DNA of 52,494 nt from Streptomyces sp. CoH27 (GCF_020181035.1 NZ_JAIQYY010000037.1:1-52494), one strand, 5' to 3'. Numbered from the stretch's first letter, positions 16,299 to 24,868 are shown. Translations and numbers: made by a program. The notes: generated by a model from the sequence alone, not told the origin.

Positions 16299-16799
16299 GT
16301 GTCCGAACCCGCAGACACCACTGCACGCACCGACGCATTCGCCGACGATGCCGAGGTGCGGAGCCACAACCGCGCCATCGTCGAGCAGTACATGAACACC
16401 AGGGGCCAGGACCGGCTGCGCCGGCACGAGCTGTTCACCGAGGACGGTGTCGGCGGTCTGTGGACCACCGACACCGGCTCGCCCGTCGCCACCCACGGCC
16501 GGGACCGGCTCGGCGAGCACGCCGTCTGGTCCCTGAAGTGCTTCCCGGACTGGGAGTGGTACAACGTCCGGATTTTCGAGACCGACGACCCCAACCACTT
16601 CTGGGTGGAGTGCGACGGCCACGGAAAGATCCTTTTCGGGGACTATCCGGAGGGCTACTACGAGAACCACTTCCTGCACTCGTTCGAGTTCGAGAACGGG
16701 AAGATCAAGCGGCAGCGCGAGTTCATGAACCCCTTCCAGCAGCTGCGAGCCCTCGGCATCCCCGTCCCCGAGATCAAGCGCACGGGAATCCCCACCTGA
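16299..16799 (+). CDS. phzB: PhzB-type phenazine condensation protein
   Basis: A 166-residue NTF2-fold protein of the PhzA/B family, which assists head-to-tail condensation of two aminoketone molecules into the tricyclic phenazine precursor. HNRAIVEQYM near residue 23 and FPDWEW, WVECDGHGK and PEGYYENHF are family hallmarks. His74 and Glu141 align with the His73/Glu140 pair of characterised homologues, so it looks catalytically competent. GTG 16299 follows an AGGGG box; a longer upstream reading is not supported. It opens the phenazine gene string, with a 43-bp gap to phzC. Confidence 0.92.
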   Translation: MSEPADTTARTDAFADDAEVRSHNRAIVEQYMNTRGQDRLRRHELFTEDGVGGLWTTDTGSPVATHGRDRLGEHAVWSLKCFPDWEWYNVRIFETDDPNHFWVECDGHGKILFGDYPEGYYENHFLHSFEFENGKIKRQREFMNPFQQLRALGIPVPEIKRTGIPT

Positions 16800-16842
16800 C
16801 CGGACGGCTGACGGGAACGACAACCTCTGGATCGGAGTACCC

Positions 16843-18030
16843 ATGAAGGACGTCGCGAAGGACGTCATCGACGAGATACGTGTCCGCGAGGCGCTGCAGC
16901 AGCCCCAGTGGAGCGATCTTCTCCAACTGAGCCGCGTGGGCGAGGCACTCGCCACCCGCCCCACCCTCGTACAGTCCGACGACGTGGCAACCCTGCGCAC
17001 CCTGCTCGGCACCGTGGCTGCGGGCGAGGCCCTGGTGGTGCAGTCCGGGGACTGTGCCGAGGATCCGCAGGAGTGCCGGCCCGAGCACGTCGCGCGCAAG
17101 GTGGCGGTGCTCGACCTGCTCGCCGGGACGCTCGGCCTGATCACCGGCAAGCCCGTCCTGCGCGCGGGCCGCATCGCGGGGCAGTTCGCCAAGCCCCGGT
17201 CCAAGCCCACCGAGGACATCGACGGCGTCGAACTCCCCGTGTTCCGGGGCCACATGGTCAACGGCCCGGAGCCGGACGCCGAGATCCGCCGGGCCGACCC
17301 GCTGCGCATCCTCACCGGTTACATGGCCGCCAGCGACGTGATCGACCACCTGGGCTGGCGTGAGCGTGCCGCGGGCCGGGACGTGGCGAGCCCCCAGGTG
17401 TGGACGAGCCACGAGGCGCTGCTCCTCGACTACGAGATCCCCATGCTCCGCATCGACGAGCAGGGCCGGCTGTTCCTCGGCTCCACCCACTGGCCGTGGA
17501 TCGGCGAGCGCACCCGCCAGGCCGACGGCGCCCACGTCGCCATGCTCTCGCAGGTGACCAACCCGGTGGCGTGCAAGGTCGGCCCCTCGATGGAGCCCGA
17601 GGAGTTGCTGGCCCTGTGCGAGCGGCTCGACCCCTGGCGCGACCCGGGCAAGCTCACCCTGATCGCGCGGATGGGCGCCGGCAACGTCGCCGACCGGCTG
17701 CCGCGCCTGGTCGAGGCGGTGCGCGAGGCCGGTCATCCGGCGATCTGGCTCACCGACCCGGTGCACGGCAACACCGTCACCGCGCCGAGCGGCCACAAGA
17801 CCCGGCTCGTGGAGACCCTCGCCCTGGAGGTCTCCCGCTTCGTGACCGCCGTACGCGACGCCGGCGGCGTCCCCGGCGGCCTGCACCTGGAGACGACTCC
17901 CGACGACGTCACGGAGTGCGCCGCCACCGAGGCCGACCTCGGCTCCGTCGGCGAGCGCTACACCACCTTCTGCGACCCCCGCCTCACGCCGTGGCAGGCC
18001 GTGTCCGTGATCTCGTCCTGGGCCGCCTGA
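16843..18030 (+). CDS. phzC: Class II 3-deoxy-D-arabino-heptulosonate-7-phosphate (DAHP) synthase, PhzC
   Basis: A 395-residue plant-type DAHP synthase joining phosphoenolpyruvate and erythrose-4-phosphate, the first shikimate step. Diagnostic stretches are LVVQSGDCAED (metal-binding Cys), RAGRIAGQFAKPRSKP, RGHMVNGP and WLTDPVHGNT. It is shorter than the housekeeping class II enzyme of actinobacteria because the N-terminal regulatory extension is missing, as in other PhzC proteins that escape aromatic feedback inhibition. It boosts chorismate supply to PhzE. Confidence 0.95.
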   Translation: MKDVAKDVIDEIRVREALQQPQWSDLLQLSRVGEALATRPTLVQSDDVATLRTLLGTVAAGEALVVQSGDCAEDPQECRPEHVARKVAVLDLLAGTLGLITGKPVLRAGRIAGQFAKPRSKPTEDIDGVELPVFRGHMVNGPEPDAEIRRADPLRILTGYMAASDVIDHLGWRERAAGRDVASPQVWTSHEALLLDYEIPMLRIDEQGRLFLGSTHWPWIGERTRQADGAHVAMLSQVTNPVACKVGPSMEPEELLALCERLDPWRDPGKLTLIARMGAGNVADRLPRLVEAVREAGHPAIWLTDPVHGNTVTAPSGHKTRLVETLALEVSRFVTAVRDAGGVPGGLHLETTPDDVTECAATEADLGSVGERYTTFCDPRLTPWQAVSVISSWAA

Positions 18031-18066
18031 CCCCCCACGCACCGAGCAGGAACAGGAACCGAAGCC

Positions 18067-18690
18067 ATGACCGGCATACCCCCCATCTCCGCCTACCCGC
18101 TGCCCGCCGAGGGCGACCTGCCGCCGGCCGCCGTGCCCTGGAAGGCCGAGCCCGACCGGTCGGTCCTTCTCGTCCACGACATGCAGCGCTACTTCCTCAA
18201 GCCGTTCCCCGACCCCCTGCGCCAGGATCTGATCCGCAACGCCGCCGAGCTGCGCGAGCGCTGTGCCGCGCTCGGCGTCCCCGTCGCCTACACCGCCCAG
18301 CCCGGCGGCATGACCGACGAACAGCGCGGTCTGCTCAAGGACTTCTGGGGTCCGGGCATGCGGACCTCGCCCGAGGACCGCCAGGTGGTCGACGCCCTCG
18401 CGCCGGCCGCACACGACTGGCTGCTCACCAAGTGGCGCTACAGCGCCTTCTTCAGGACCGACCTGCTCCAGCGGATGCGGGCCGCGGGCCGCGACCAGCT
18501 CATCCTGTGCGGTGTGTACGCCCACGTCGGTGTGCTGGCCACAGCCGTCGAGGCATTCACGAACGACATCCAGACGTTCTTCGTCGCCGACGCCACGGCC
18601 GACTTCTCGCAGGACTACCACCGCTCGGCCCTCACCTACGCCGCGGAGCGCTGCGCCCGCGTCGTCACCGCCAAAGAGGTGTTCGCATGA
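18067..18690 (+). CDS. phzD: 2-amino-2-deoxyisochorismatase, PhzD
   Basis: A 207-residue isochorismatase-fold hydrolase that cuts the vinyl ether of 2-amino-2-deoxyisochorismate to trans-2,3-dihydro-3-hydroxyanthranilate and pyruvate. Asp38 (VHDMQRYF) and Lys122 (TKWRYSAFF) are at the same positions as in the Pseudomonas enzyme, and the Cys nucleophile of amidase relatives is replaced by Gly in CGVYAHVG, as expected for PhzD. The stop overlaps the phzE ATG by four bases. Confidence 0.95.
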   Translation: MTGIPPISAYPLPAEGDLPPAAVPWKAEPDRSVLLVHDMQRYFLKPFPDPLRQDLIRNAAELRERCAALGVPVAYTAQPGGMTDEQRGLLKDFWGPGMRTSPEDRQVVDALAPAAHDWLLTKWRYSAFFRTDLLQRMRAAGRDQLILCGVYAHVGVLATAVEAFTNDIQTFFVADATADFSQDYHRSALTYAAERCARVVTAKEVFA

Positions 18691-20588
18691 CCTGTGCCGA
18701 TCTGCTCGACCAGGCGCTGAACGGCCCGGCGCAGCCCTACGCCCTGCTGCACCGGCCTGGTGCGACCGGCCCCGGGGCCGTGGAGGTGCTGACGGGCGAG
18801 GTGTCCCTGCCCGCCTCCCTGGCCGACATCCCGCTGCCCGAGGGCCCGGCGGACGGCACCGGCGCGCGCCACGAGGTCCTCGTCGTCATGCCGTACCGGC
18901 AGCTGACCGAACGCGGCTTCGCCTGCGCCGACGACGGCACCCCACTGGTGGCGATGACCGTCACCGGCCAGCAGCGGCTGCCCCTTGAGGAGGCGCTGGC
19001 CCGCATCCCCGACGTACCGACCCCGCTGGCCGGCGGCGCCTTCGACGTGGACGACGAGGCGTACGAGGAGGTCGTGCGCCGCATCGTCAAGGAGATGATC
19101 GGCACCGGGGAGGGCGCGAACTTCGTCATCAAGCGCACCTTCGTCGCCGACATCACGGACTACGGGCCGCGCAGCGCCCCCGCGCTGTTCCGCCGGCTCG
19201 TGCAGCGCGAGTCCGGTGCCCACTGGACCTTCCTGATCCACACCGGCACCCGCACGCTCGTCGGTGCCTCGCCCGAGCGGCACATCAGCCTCCAGGGCGG
19301 TACGGCGGTCATGAACCCCATCAGCGGCACCTACCGCTACCCGTCGTCCGGCCCCACGCTCTCGGGCGTCCTGGAGTTCCTCGGCGACCGCAAGGAGACC
19401 GACGAGCTGTACATGGTCCTCGACGAGGAACTCAAGATGATGGCGCGGATCTGCCCCGGCGGCGGCCGGGTCGTGGGCCCCTACCTCAAGGAGATGGCCC
19501 GGGTCGCGCACACCGAGTACTTCATCGAGGGGCACACCGGCCGCGACGTACGCGACATCCTGCGCGAGACCATGTTCGCGCCCACGGTCACCGGCAGCCC
19601 GCTGGAGAGCGCCTGCCGGATCATCACGCAGTACGAGCCCGGCGGCCGCGGCTACTACAGCGGGGCGGCGGCGCTGATCGGGCGGGACGAGGCCGGCGAG
19701 CGGGTCATGGACTCCGCGATCCTCATCCGCACCGCCGACATCAGCCCCGAGGGCCGTATCGGGATCGGCGTCGGCGCCACCATCGTGCGCCACTCCGACC
19801 CGGCGTCCGAGGCCGCGGAGACCCGCGCCAAGGCGGCCGGAGTCGTCGCCGCGCTGGGCGGGGAGGAGAAGGCCCGCTTCGCCGACCACCCCAGCGTGCG
19901 CCAGGCCCTGGGGCTGCGCAACGACTCCATCGCCGACTTCTGGCTCACCGACACCGAGGCACGCGCGGCGGCCCGGCCGGAGCTGGCCGGGCGCAGGGTC
20001 CTCGTCGTGGACGCCGAGGACACCTTCACCTCCATGCTGGACCAGCAACTGCGCTCCCTGGGCCTTGAGGTCACGGTCCGCCGCTTCGACGAGCCGTACA
20101 CCTTCGACGGGCACGACCTGATCGTGATGGGGCCGGGGCCGGGCGATCCGCAGGAGGTGGCGCACCCCAAGATGCGCCACCTGCACACGGCGGTGGACAC
20201 CCTGCTGCGCGAAGGCCGGCCGTTCTTCGCGGTGTGCCTCAGCCACCAGGTCCTCGGCCTGCGCCTCGGCCTGCCGCTGCGCCGCAGGGAGGTGCCCAAC
20301 CAGGGCGTGCAGAAGCGGATCGACCTGTTCGGCGGCGCCGAACGCGTCGGCTTCTACAACACCTTCGCCCTCGTTGCCGAGCACGACGGGTTCGAGGTGG
20401 ACGGCGTGGGCCCGGTCCGGGTCAGCCGGGACCCGGCCACCGGGGAGGTGCACGCCCTGAGCGGCCCCCGGTTCGCCTCCCTGCAGTTCCACCCGGAGTC
20501 CGTGCTGACCAGGGAAGGGCCGCGCATCGTGGGCACGCGCCTGGCCGCGCTGCTCGCGCCGGCCGGGGCCGCCGCCCGCCGGGCCTGA
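18687..20588 (+). CDS. phzE: 2-amino-2-deoxyisochorismate synthase, PhzE
   Basis: A 633-residue fusion of an anthranilate-synthase-like chorismate domain (residues about 1-410, with SPERHISLQGG, NPISGTYRYP and GYYSGAAALIG) and a C-terminal class I glutamine amidotransferase (about 430-625). The glutaminase triad is Cys517 (AVCLSHQ), His602 and Glu604 (QFHPES). It converts chorismate plus glutamine to 2-amino-2-deoxyisochorismate. Size and order are those of PhzE. Start ATG 18687 overlaps the phzD stop. A long hairpin follows the gene. Confidence 0.95.
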   Translation: MTCADLLDQALNGPAQPYALLHRPGATGPGAVEVLTGEVSLPASLADIPLPEGPADGTGARHEVLVVMPYRQLTERGFACADDGTPLVAMTVTGQQRLPLEEALARIPDVPTPLAGGAFDVDDEAYEEVVRRIVKEMIGTGEGANFVIKRTFVADITDYGPRSAPALFRRLVQRESGAHWTFLIHTGTRTLVGASPERHISLQGGTAVMNPISGTYRYPSSGPTLSGVLEFLGDRKETDELYMVLDEELKMMARICPGGGRVVGPYLKEMARVAHTEYFIEGHTGRDVRDILRETMFAPTVTGSPLESACRIITQYEPGGRGYYSGAAALIGRDEAGERVMDSAILIRTADISPEGRIGIGVGATIVRHSDPASEAAETRAKAAGVVAALGGEEKARFADHPSVRQALGLRNDSIADFWLTDTEARAAARPELAGRRVLVVDAEDTFTSMLDQQLRSLGLEVTVRRFDEPYTFDGHDLIVMGPGPGDPQEVAHPKMRHLHTAVDTLLREGRPFFAVCLSHQVLGLRLGLPLRRREVPNQGVQKRIDLFGGAERVGFYNTFALVAEHDGFEVDGVGPVRVSRDPATGEVHALSGPRFASLQFHPESVLTREGPRIVGTRLAALLAPAGAAARRA

Positions 20589-20614
20589 GGGCCCCAAGCG
20601 GCCTCAGGCCGAAC

Positions 20615-20652
20615 TGCCGGGCCGGCGCCCACCCCCGAGCGCCGGCCCGGCA
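20615..20652 (+). terminator. 14-bp intercistronic hairpin between phzE and phzF
   Basis: A perfect 14-bp GC-rich stem (20615-20628 with 20639-20652) around a 10-nt loop lies 26 bp after phzE and 32 bp before phzF. Placed inside an otherwise continuous biosynthetic operon it may reduce read-through, protect the upstream mRNA, or mark the start of a second unit for phzF-phzG-phzA. A smaller hairpin (GCCTGAG/CTCAGGC) precedes it. Confidence 0.6.
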
Positions 20653-20684
20653 CCCGCCGACATCAGACACGTGGGAGACATCAG

Positions 20685-21521
20685 ATGCATACGTACGTCG
20701 TCGTCGACGCGTTCGCGCGTGAGCCCCTCACCGGCAATCCGGTGGCGGTGTTCTTCGGGGCCGACGACCTGACCACCGGGCAGATGCAGCGCATCGCGCG
20801 GGAGATGAACCTGTCGGAGACCACGTTCGTGCTCACCCCCGAGCAGGGCGGGGACCACCACGTGCGGATCTTCACCCCGGTCAACGAACTGCCCTTCGCG
20901 GGACACCCGTTGCTCGGCACGGCCATCGCGCTCGGGCAGCGGACCGACGCCGACGGGCTGCGGATCGAGACCGCCATGGGCGTGATCCCTTTCGAGCTGA
21001 AGCGCGCCGACGGCAAGGTGGTCTCGACGAGCATGCGGCAGCCGGTGCCCGTGTGGGAGCCCTTCGACCGCACCGAGGAACTCCTGGAGGCACTCGGCAT
21101 CAGCGCCTCGACGCTCCCGGTGGAGATCTACCGCAACGGCCCGCGGCACGTCCTCGTCGGCCTGGAGAGCGTCGAGGCGCTGTCGAAGGTGGACCCCGAT
21201 CACCGCGCCCTGGCCCGCTTCCCCGACATGGCGACCAACTGCTATGCAGGGGAGGGAAGTTCGTGGCGCAACCGCATGTTCTCGCCCGCGTACGGGGTCG
21301 TCGAGGACGCCGCCACCGGCTCCGCCGCGGGACCCATCGCCATCCATCTCGCCCGGCACGGCCTGATCGAGTACGGGCAGCGCATCGAGATCACCCAGGG
21401 CGTCGAGATCGGCCGCCCCTCTCCCATGGGCGCGCTGGCGCACGGGAAGGGCGACCACGTCGCCTCCGTCGAGGTCGCGGGTCCCGGTGTGGTCACCATC
21501 GAAGGAGTGCTCCATGTCTGA
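20685..21521 (+). CDS. phzF: trans-2,3-dihydro-3-hydroxyanthranilate isomerase, PhzF
   Basis: A 278-residue diaminopimelate-epimerase-fold isomerase that makes the aminoketone which self-condenses to the phenazine skeleton. The catalytic Glu45 (MNLSETTFVL), His74 (FAGHPLLGTA) and Asp208 (VVEDAATGSAAG) fall at exactly the numbers of the Pseudomonas enzyme. Length is canonical. Its last codons overlap the first copy of a duplicated 45-bp element that contains the phzG ribosome site and start, and its stop is inside the phzG start region. Confidence 0.95.
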   Translation: MHTYVVVDAFAREPLTGNPVAVFFGADDLTTGQMQRIAREMNLSETTFVLTPEQGGDHHVRIFTPVNELPFAGHPLLGTAIALGQRTDADGLRIETAMGVIPFELKRADGKVVSTSMRQPVPVWEPFDRTEELLEALGISASTLPVEIYRNGPRHVLVGLESVEALSKVDPDHRALARFPDMATNCYAGEGSSWRNRMFSPAYGVVEDAATGSAAGPIAIHLARHGLIEYGQRIEITQGVEIGRPSPMGALAHGKGDHVASVEVAGPGVVTIEGVLHV

Positions 21522-21587
21522 CCTGACCCAGTCCGTCTCCGCATCGAAGGAGTGCTCCATGTCTGACCTGACCCAGTCCGTCTCCGC
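21498..21587 (+). repeat. Exact 45-bp tandem duplication carrying the phzG ribosome site and start codon
   Basis: Bases 21498-21542 and 21543-21587 are identical. Each copy includes a GAAGGAG ribosome site, the ATG of phzG (21514 and 21559) and the first ten codons. Because 45 is a multiple of three the reading frame is kept, giving two equivalent starts. The first copy also contains the phzF stop (21519-21521). Confidence 0.97.
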
Positions 21588-22248
21588 CAACGGCACGGCG
21601 GCGGCCGCCACCCGCTCCGAGTCGATGACCGGCACCGTCGCGGTGGACTTCCCCGAGTTCTTCGCGCCGCCGGCCGAGCCGATGGGCCTGCTGGACGCGT
21701 GGCTTGAGGCCGCCGTCGCGAACGGGGTGCGCGAGCCCCGCGCACTGGCCCTGGCCACCGCCGACGCCCAGGGCCGCACGTCGTCGCGCATCGTCAACCT
21801 CGGCAAGGTGACGGGCACCGGGATCGTGTTCATCACCCACTCCGACAGCCGCAAGGGCCGCCATCTCGCCGAGAACCCCTGGGCGTCCGGCGTCCTGTAC
21901 TGGCGGGAGACCAGCCAGCAGATCACGCTCGCCGGCCCGGTCACCCAGCTGTCCGACGCCGAGTCGGAGGACCTGTGGTTCGCGCGTGCCGTCTTCACGC
22001 ACGCGATGACGACGGTCTCCCGGCAGAGCAAGCCGCTGACCGGCCTCGACCACTTCGACCGGCTGCGCGCCGAGGCCCTGGAGCTGGGCGAGCCCCAGCG
22101 CCCGCTGCCGCGCCCCGCGACATTCGTGGGCTACCGGCTCGACATCGCCTCGGTGGAGTTCTGGGCCAACGGCACCGACCGGCTGCACGAGCGGCTGTCC
22201 TACGAACGCGTCGGCGGCGGCTGGGAGATCAGCCGGCTCCAGCCCTGA
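21514..22248 (+). CDS. phzG: FMN-dependent dihydrophenazine oxidase, PhzG
   Basis: A PNPOx-like flavoprotein that oxidises dihydrophenazine intermediates to aromatic phenazine carboxylates. Hallmarks are the phosphate-binding RTSSRIVNL (residues about 90-98 in the long form), FITHSDSRKGRHLAENP and a C-terminal VEFWANGTDRLHERLSY. Two identical ribosome sites and ATGs exist through a 45-bp duplication: 21514 gives 244 residues with a repeated MSDLTQSVSA head, 21559 gives 229, closer to the family norm. Both are probably used. The 21514 ATG overlaps phzF and is translationally coupled. Confidence 0.93.
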   Translation: MSDLTQSVSASKECSMSDLTQSVSANGTAAAATRSESMTGTVAVDFPEFFAPPAEPMGLLDAWLEAAVANGVREPRALALATADAQGRTSSRIVNLGKVTGTGIVFITHSDSRKGRHLAENPWASGVLYWRETSQQITLAGPVTQLSDAESEDLWFARAVFTHAMTTVSRQSKPLTGLDHFDRLRAEALELGEPQRPLPRPATFVGYRLDIASVEFWANGTDRLHERLSYERVGGGWEISRLQP

Positions 22249-22325
22249 GTCCTGCCGTTCCTGCGAGTTTCCTGGGAGACATCATCACTTTCTCATCCGC
22301 CCCCCAGACCGCGCCCGTCACGTCG

Positions 22326-22793
22326 GTGTTCACCGACGACCACGACCTGCGGGCCCGCAACCGGCGGGCCGTGGAGCAGTACCTGCGCACCGGTGCCGAG
22401 GCCCGCCTCAGCCGGTACACCCTCTACACCGAGGACGGCACCGCGTCCCTGTTCTACACCGACATCGGCAGGCCCATCGTCATCGTGGGCCGCGAGATGC
22501 TGCGGCGGCATGGCGAGCTGTCCCTTGAGGTGCTGCCCGACTGGCAGTGGTCCGACGTGCACCTCTACGAGACCCAGGACCCGTCCGTCATCTGGGTCGA
22601 GTGCGACGGCCAGGGGACGATCCGCTTCCCCGGCTATCCCGAGGGCCGTTACCGCAACCACTTCATCCACGCTTTCACACTGCGGGACGGGCAGATCGCC
22701 ACCAGCCGGGAGCACACCAACCCGATCGAGCAGATGAAGTCGCTCGGCATCGAGACCCCGTGCATCAACCGGGACTGGATCCCCTCGTCCTGA
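22326..22793 (+). CDS. phzA: Second PhzA/B-type phenazine condensation protein
   Basis: A protein of about 155 residues paralogous to phzB at 16299 (RNRRAVEQYL, LPDWQW, WVECDGQG, PEGRYRNHF). His62 and Glu129 correspond to His74/Glu141 of PhzB, so both copies keep the proposed catalytic pair. GTG 22326 is the first ordinary start but has no ribosome site. A good GGGAG box lies just before ATC codons at 22281-22286 in the same frame, and starting there would give an N-terminus aligning with PhzB. The true start may therefore be a non-canonical ATC; the GTG call is conservative. Confidence 0.87.
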   Translation: MFTDDHDLRARNRRAVEQYLRTGAEARLSRYTLYTEDGTASLFYTDIGRPIVIVGREMLRRHGELSLEVLPDWQWSDVHLYETQDPSVIWVECDGQGTIRFPGYPEGRYRNHFIHAFTLRDGQIATSREHTNPIEQMKSLGIETPCINRDWIPSS

Positions 22794-22825
22794 CACCGGT
22801 CCCGCGGACAGCCGGCCCGGCCCGG

Positions 22826-22969
22826 TCAGCCGTACATCGACACGCGGTAGAAGGCCGCAAGCGCGTCGTCGATGGGATGGGGCTGCGGCTTGCCCGAGGA
22901 GTCGAGCCTGTTCCACCTCTGCAGGTTCACTGCGACGGCCATCTGCCGCTTGCCGTCGGCATGGGTCAT
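22826..22969 (-). pseudogene. C-terminal remnant, possibly of a serine hydrolase
   Basis: A minus-strand frame of 47 residues (MTHADGKRQMAVAVNLQRWN, then HPIDDALAAFYRVSMYG, stop at 22826) resembles the last strand and helix of serine beta-lactamase-like hydrolases (D-Ala-D-Ala carboxypeptidase type). No upstream catalytic part is present. It lies exactly at the right edge of the phenazine operon, consistent with a recombination junction. The family assignment is tentative, and the rest of the 22794-23110 gap shows no gene. Confidence 0.35.
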
Positions 22970-23110
22970 GGCCGGCGCTCCACCACCCATTGGACGAGGC
23001 GGTCGAGGACCGCCGACACGACCTCCTGGCGCCCAGCCAGCAGGAAAGGCCGGGTCAGCCAGGCTGGCGCGGACAGCAACACGACTGCCGGAAGAGGCAG
23101 CGCAAACACG

Positions 23111-23764
23111 TCAGGGGATCCGGGTCTCGATATGGGCGAGGTGGGCGGCGAGGATCTCTTCGAATGCGGGGCGGCGGTCTGCTCCGAGGGGGCGGATGTC
23201 GCGGGCGAAGTGGGCCAGGGCGGGGAAGCGTTCAGGGTCGGCGCCGAGCACCGCGACGCGGAACTGCTCCATGCCCTGTTCGTACTCCTTGGGGGTGAGG
23301 GTGCTGATACCGCCCTCTGAGGCGATCAGCGCGGCGAGGAGGATCACGATGCGGTGGTAGCGCGCCGGGATCTCCTCGTCGGGCAGGCCGGACGCGCGCA
23401 GGGCCTGCAGCAGCTCCTCCATGACCGATCGGGATCCGGCGCCGCCGGACCCATAGTGTCCCCACACCGCGGCGAGTTGGGGTTGCTCGCCGAATGCCTC
23501 GCGCAGGCGCAGGGCCAGGGCGGTGACACGCTGCTTCCAGTCGCCCTCGGGGCGGTAGCCGTCCATGGCGGCCAGGAGGATCCGGTCGGCGACCGCGCGC
23601 AGCAGTTCGGTCTTGTTGCGGAAGTGCCGGTAGAGGCTGGAGGAGTCGGTCCCGAGCGCTGCGGCGAGTTTGCGCACGCTGAACGACTCGGCGTCGCTCG
23701 TGCGCAGCAGTTCCGCCGCCTTGTCCAGGATCTCCTCGGTCGACCATCGCCTTCGGCCAGTCAT
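23111..23764 (-). CDS. TetR-family transcriptional repressor
   Basis: A 217-residue protein with an N-terminal TetR HTH (ILDKAAELLRTSDAESFSVRKLAAALGTDSSSLYRHFRNKTELL, residues about 11-54) and a TetR_C-like ligand domain. It is divergent from an esterase and an aldo-keto reductase, with a 19-bp palindrome in between, so it probably represses that operon and itself. The ligand is unknown. Confidence 0.88.
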   Translation of the reverse strand: MTGRRRWSTEEILDKAAELLRTSDAESFSVRKLAAALGTDSSSLYRHFRNKTELLRAVADRILLAAMDGYRPEGDWKQRVTALALRLREAFGEQPQLAAVWGHYGSGGAGSRSVMEELLQALRASGLPDEEIPARYHRIVILLAALIASEGGISTLTPKEYEQGMEQFRVAVLGADPERFPALAHFARDIRPLGADRRPAFEEILAAHLAHIETRIP

Positions 23765-23808
23765 CTCGCCCCTCTCGTCCAGATGCAGCCTAACCTATGC
23801 ACTTGCTG

Positions 23809-23827
23809 ATGCACGCACTGCGTGCAT
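23809..23827. promoter_or_regulatory. 19-bp palindromic operator for the TetR regulator
   Basis: ATGCACGCA (23809-23817), one centre base, TGCGTGCAT (23819-23827): perfect 9-bp arms. It lies 45 bp from the TetR start and 69 bp from the esterase start, where overlapping divergent promoters are expected. Half-sites with TGCA/ATGCA also occur just to the left (near 23797 and 23807). Confidence 0.75.
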
Positions 23828-23895
23828 AATGAGGTCGACGCACTGTCCGGCCACAACGACACACCCGGCATCCGGCCGGGAGGAGAGAAGGGCAC

Positions 23896-24858
23896 ATGAG
23901 CGGGACCACCGCCGCGACACGGCCGCTGGAGCCCGACTTCTCGGCGATCACGACCGAGGAACTGCGCGCATACCGCGATGCGGAGAACCGCTTCCGGGCC
24001 TCCAGCGCGGCGCGGACGATCCTCGGGGAGCCGGACCCCGGCGCTCTGATCGTCTGGCAGGAGATCGCGTTGCCCGGCCGCGCCCTACCGGTGCGGGTCT
24101 ACCGGCCGGCCCCGACGGGAGACGACGAAGCCGCAGCCCGAACCGACCTGCCGCTCGTGGTCCATGTCCACGGAGGCAGCTTCGTGGGCACGGCGGTGCA
24201 GTGCGACTGGACCAACAGCCACCTCGCCGCGCGGCTGCCCGCCCTCGTCGTCTCGGTCGAGCACCGCCTCCTCGCCCCCGGCAGCCCGCTCGCGAACGCC
24301 GCCGACGACGGCTGGGACGTGCTCCAGCACGTGGTACGGCACGCCGCGCAGTGGGGGGTCGACCCGGCGCGCGCGGCCGTCTTCGGTGAGAGCTGCGGCG
24401 CGCTGATCAGCGCGCTGACGGCCATTCGGGCCAGGGAGGCCGGCCTGGAGCTCAGGGCGCAGGTACTGGTCAACCCCGCAGTCGATGTGACCGAGACGAT
24501 GTTCGAGTACCCCTCGATCGCCGAGTACGCATACAGCCCGACCCGGGCCCTGCCACAACTGCGGCTCTTCCAGCGGCTCGCCGTCCCGCCGGGAGCCGGC
24601 GCCGTCGCCGTCTCGCCGCTGTACGCGGACGAGCTGAGCGGGCTCGCCCCGGCGCTCGTGGTGGTGCCCACCCGGGACGCGGTCGCCGACCACGGCCGCC
24701 GCTACGCCGAGCGGCTGCGCGAGGCAGGGACCTCTGTGCGGCTCTCCGAATACCCGGGCGCAAAGCACGCGTTCCTCACCCTGCCCGGCGTGGAACCACA
24801 GGCCGAGGCCGCCCAGGCAGAGATCCTCGCGTTCCTCCGCGCGGCCCTGGCAAAGTGA
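23896..24858 (+). CDS. Alpha/beta hydrolase (HSL-type esterase)
   Basis: A 320-residue carboxylesterase. The oxyanion-hole motif HVHGGSFVG (residues about 91-99), nucleophile elbow GESCG (Ser about 164), Asp in VPTRDAVADHG (about 259) and His in GAKHAFLTL (about 290) complete the catalytic triad of the hormone-sensitive-lipase group. GGAGAG lies before ATG 23896. An 11-bp gap leads to an aldo-keto reductase, so the two are one TetR-controlled operon, probably for detoxification or ester degradation. Confidence 0.85.
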   Translation: MSGTTAATRPLEPDFSAITTEELRAYRDAENRFRASSAARTILGEPDPGALIVWQEIALPGRALPVRVYRPAPTGDDEAAARTDLPLVVHVHGGSFVGTAVQCDWTNSHLAARLPALVVSVEHRLLAPGSPLANAADDGWDVLQHVVRHAAQWGVDPARAAVFGESCGALISALTAIRAREAGLELRAQVLVNPAVDVTETMFEYPSIAEYAYSPTRALPQLRLFQRLAVPPGAGAVAVSPLYADELSGLAPALVVVPTRDAVADHGRRYAERLREAGTSVRLSEYPGAKHAFLTLPGVEPQAEAAQAEILAFLRAALAK

Positions 24859-24868
24859 CGGAGGAGTA

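Noticed and set aside
17400..18686. In-frame extension upstream of phzE
   Set aside because: It lies within phzC and phzD in another frame, is Arg-rich, and the ATG at 18687 with ATGA coupling is clearly the start.
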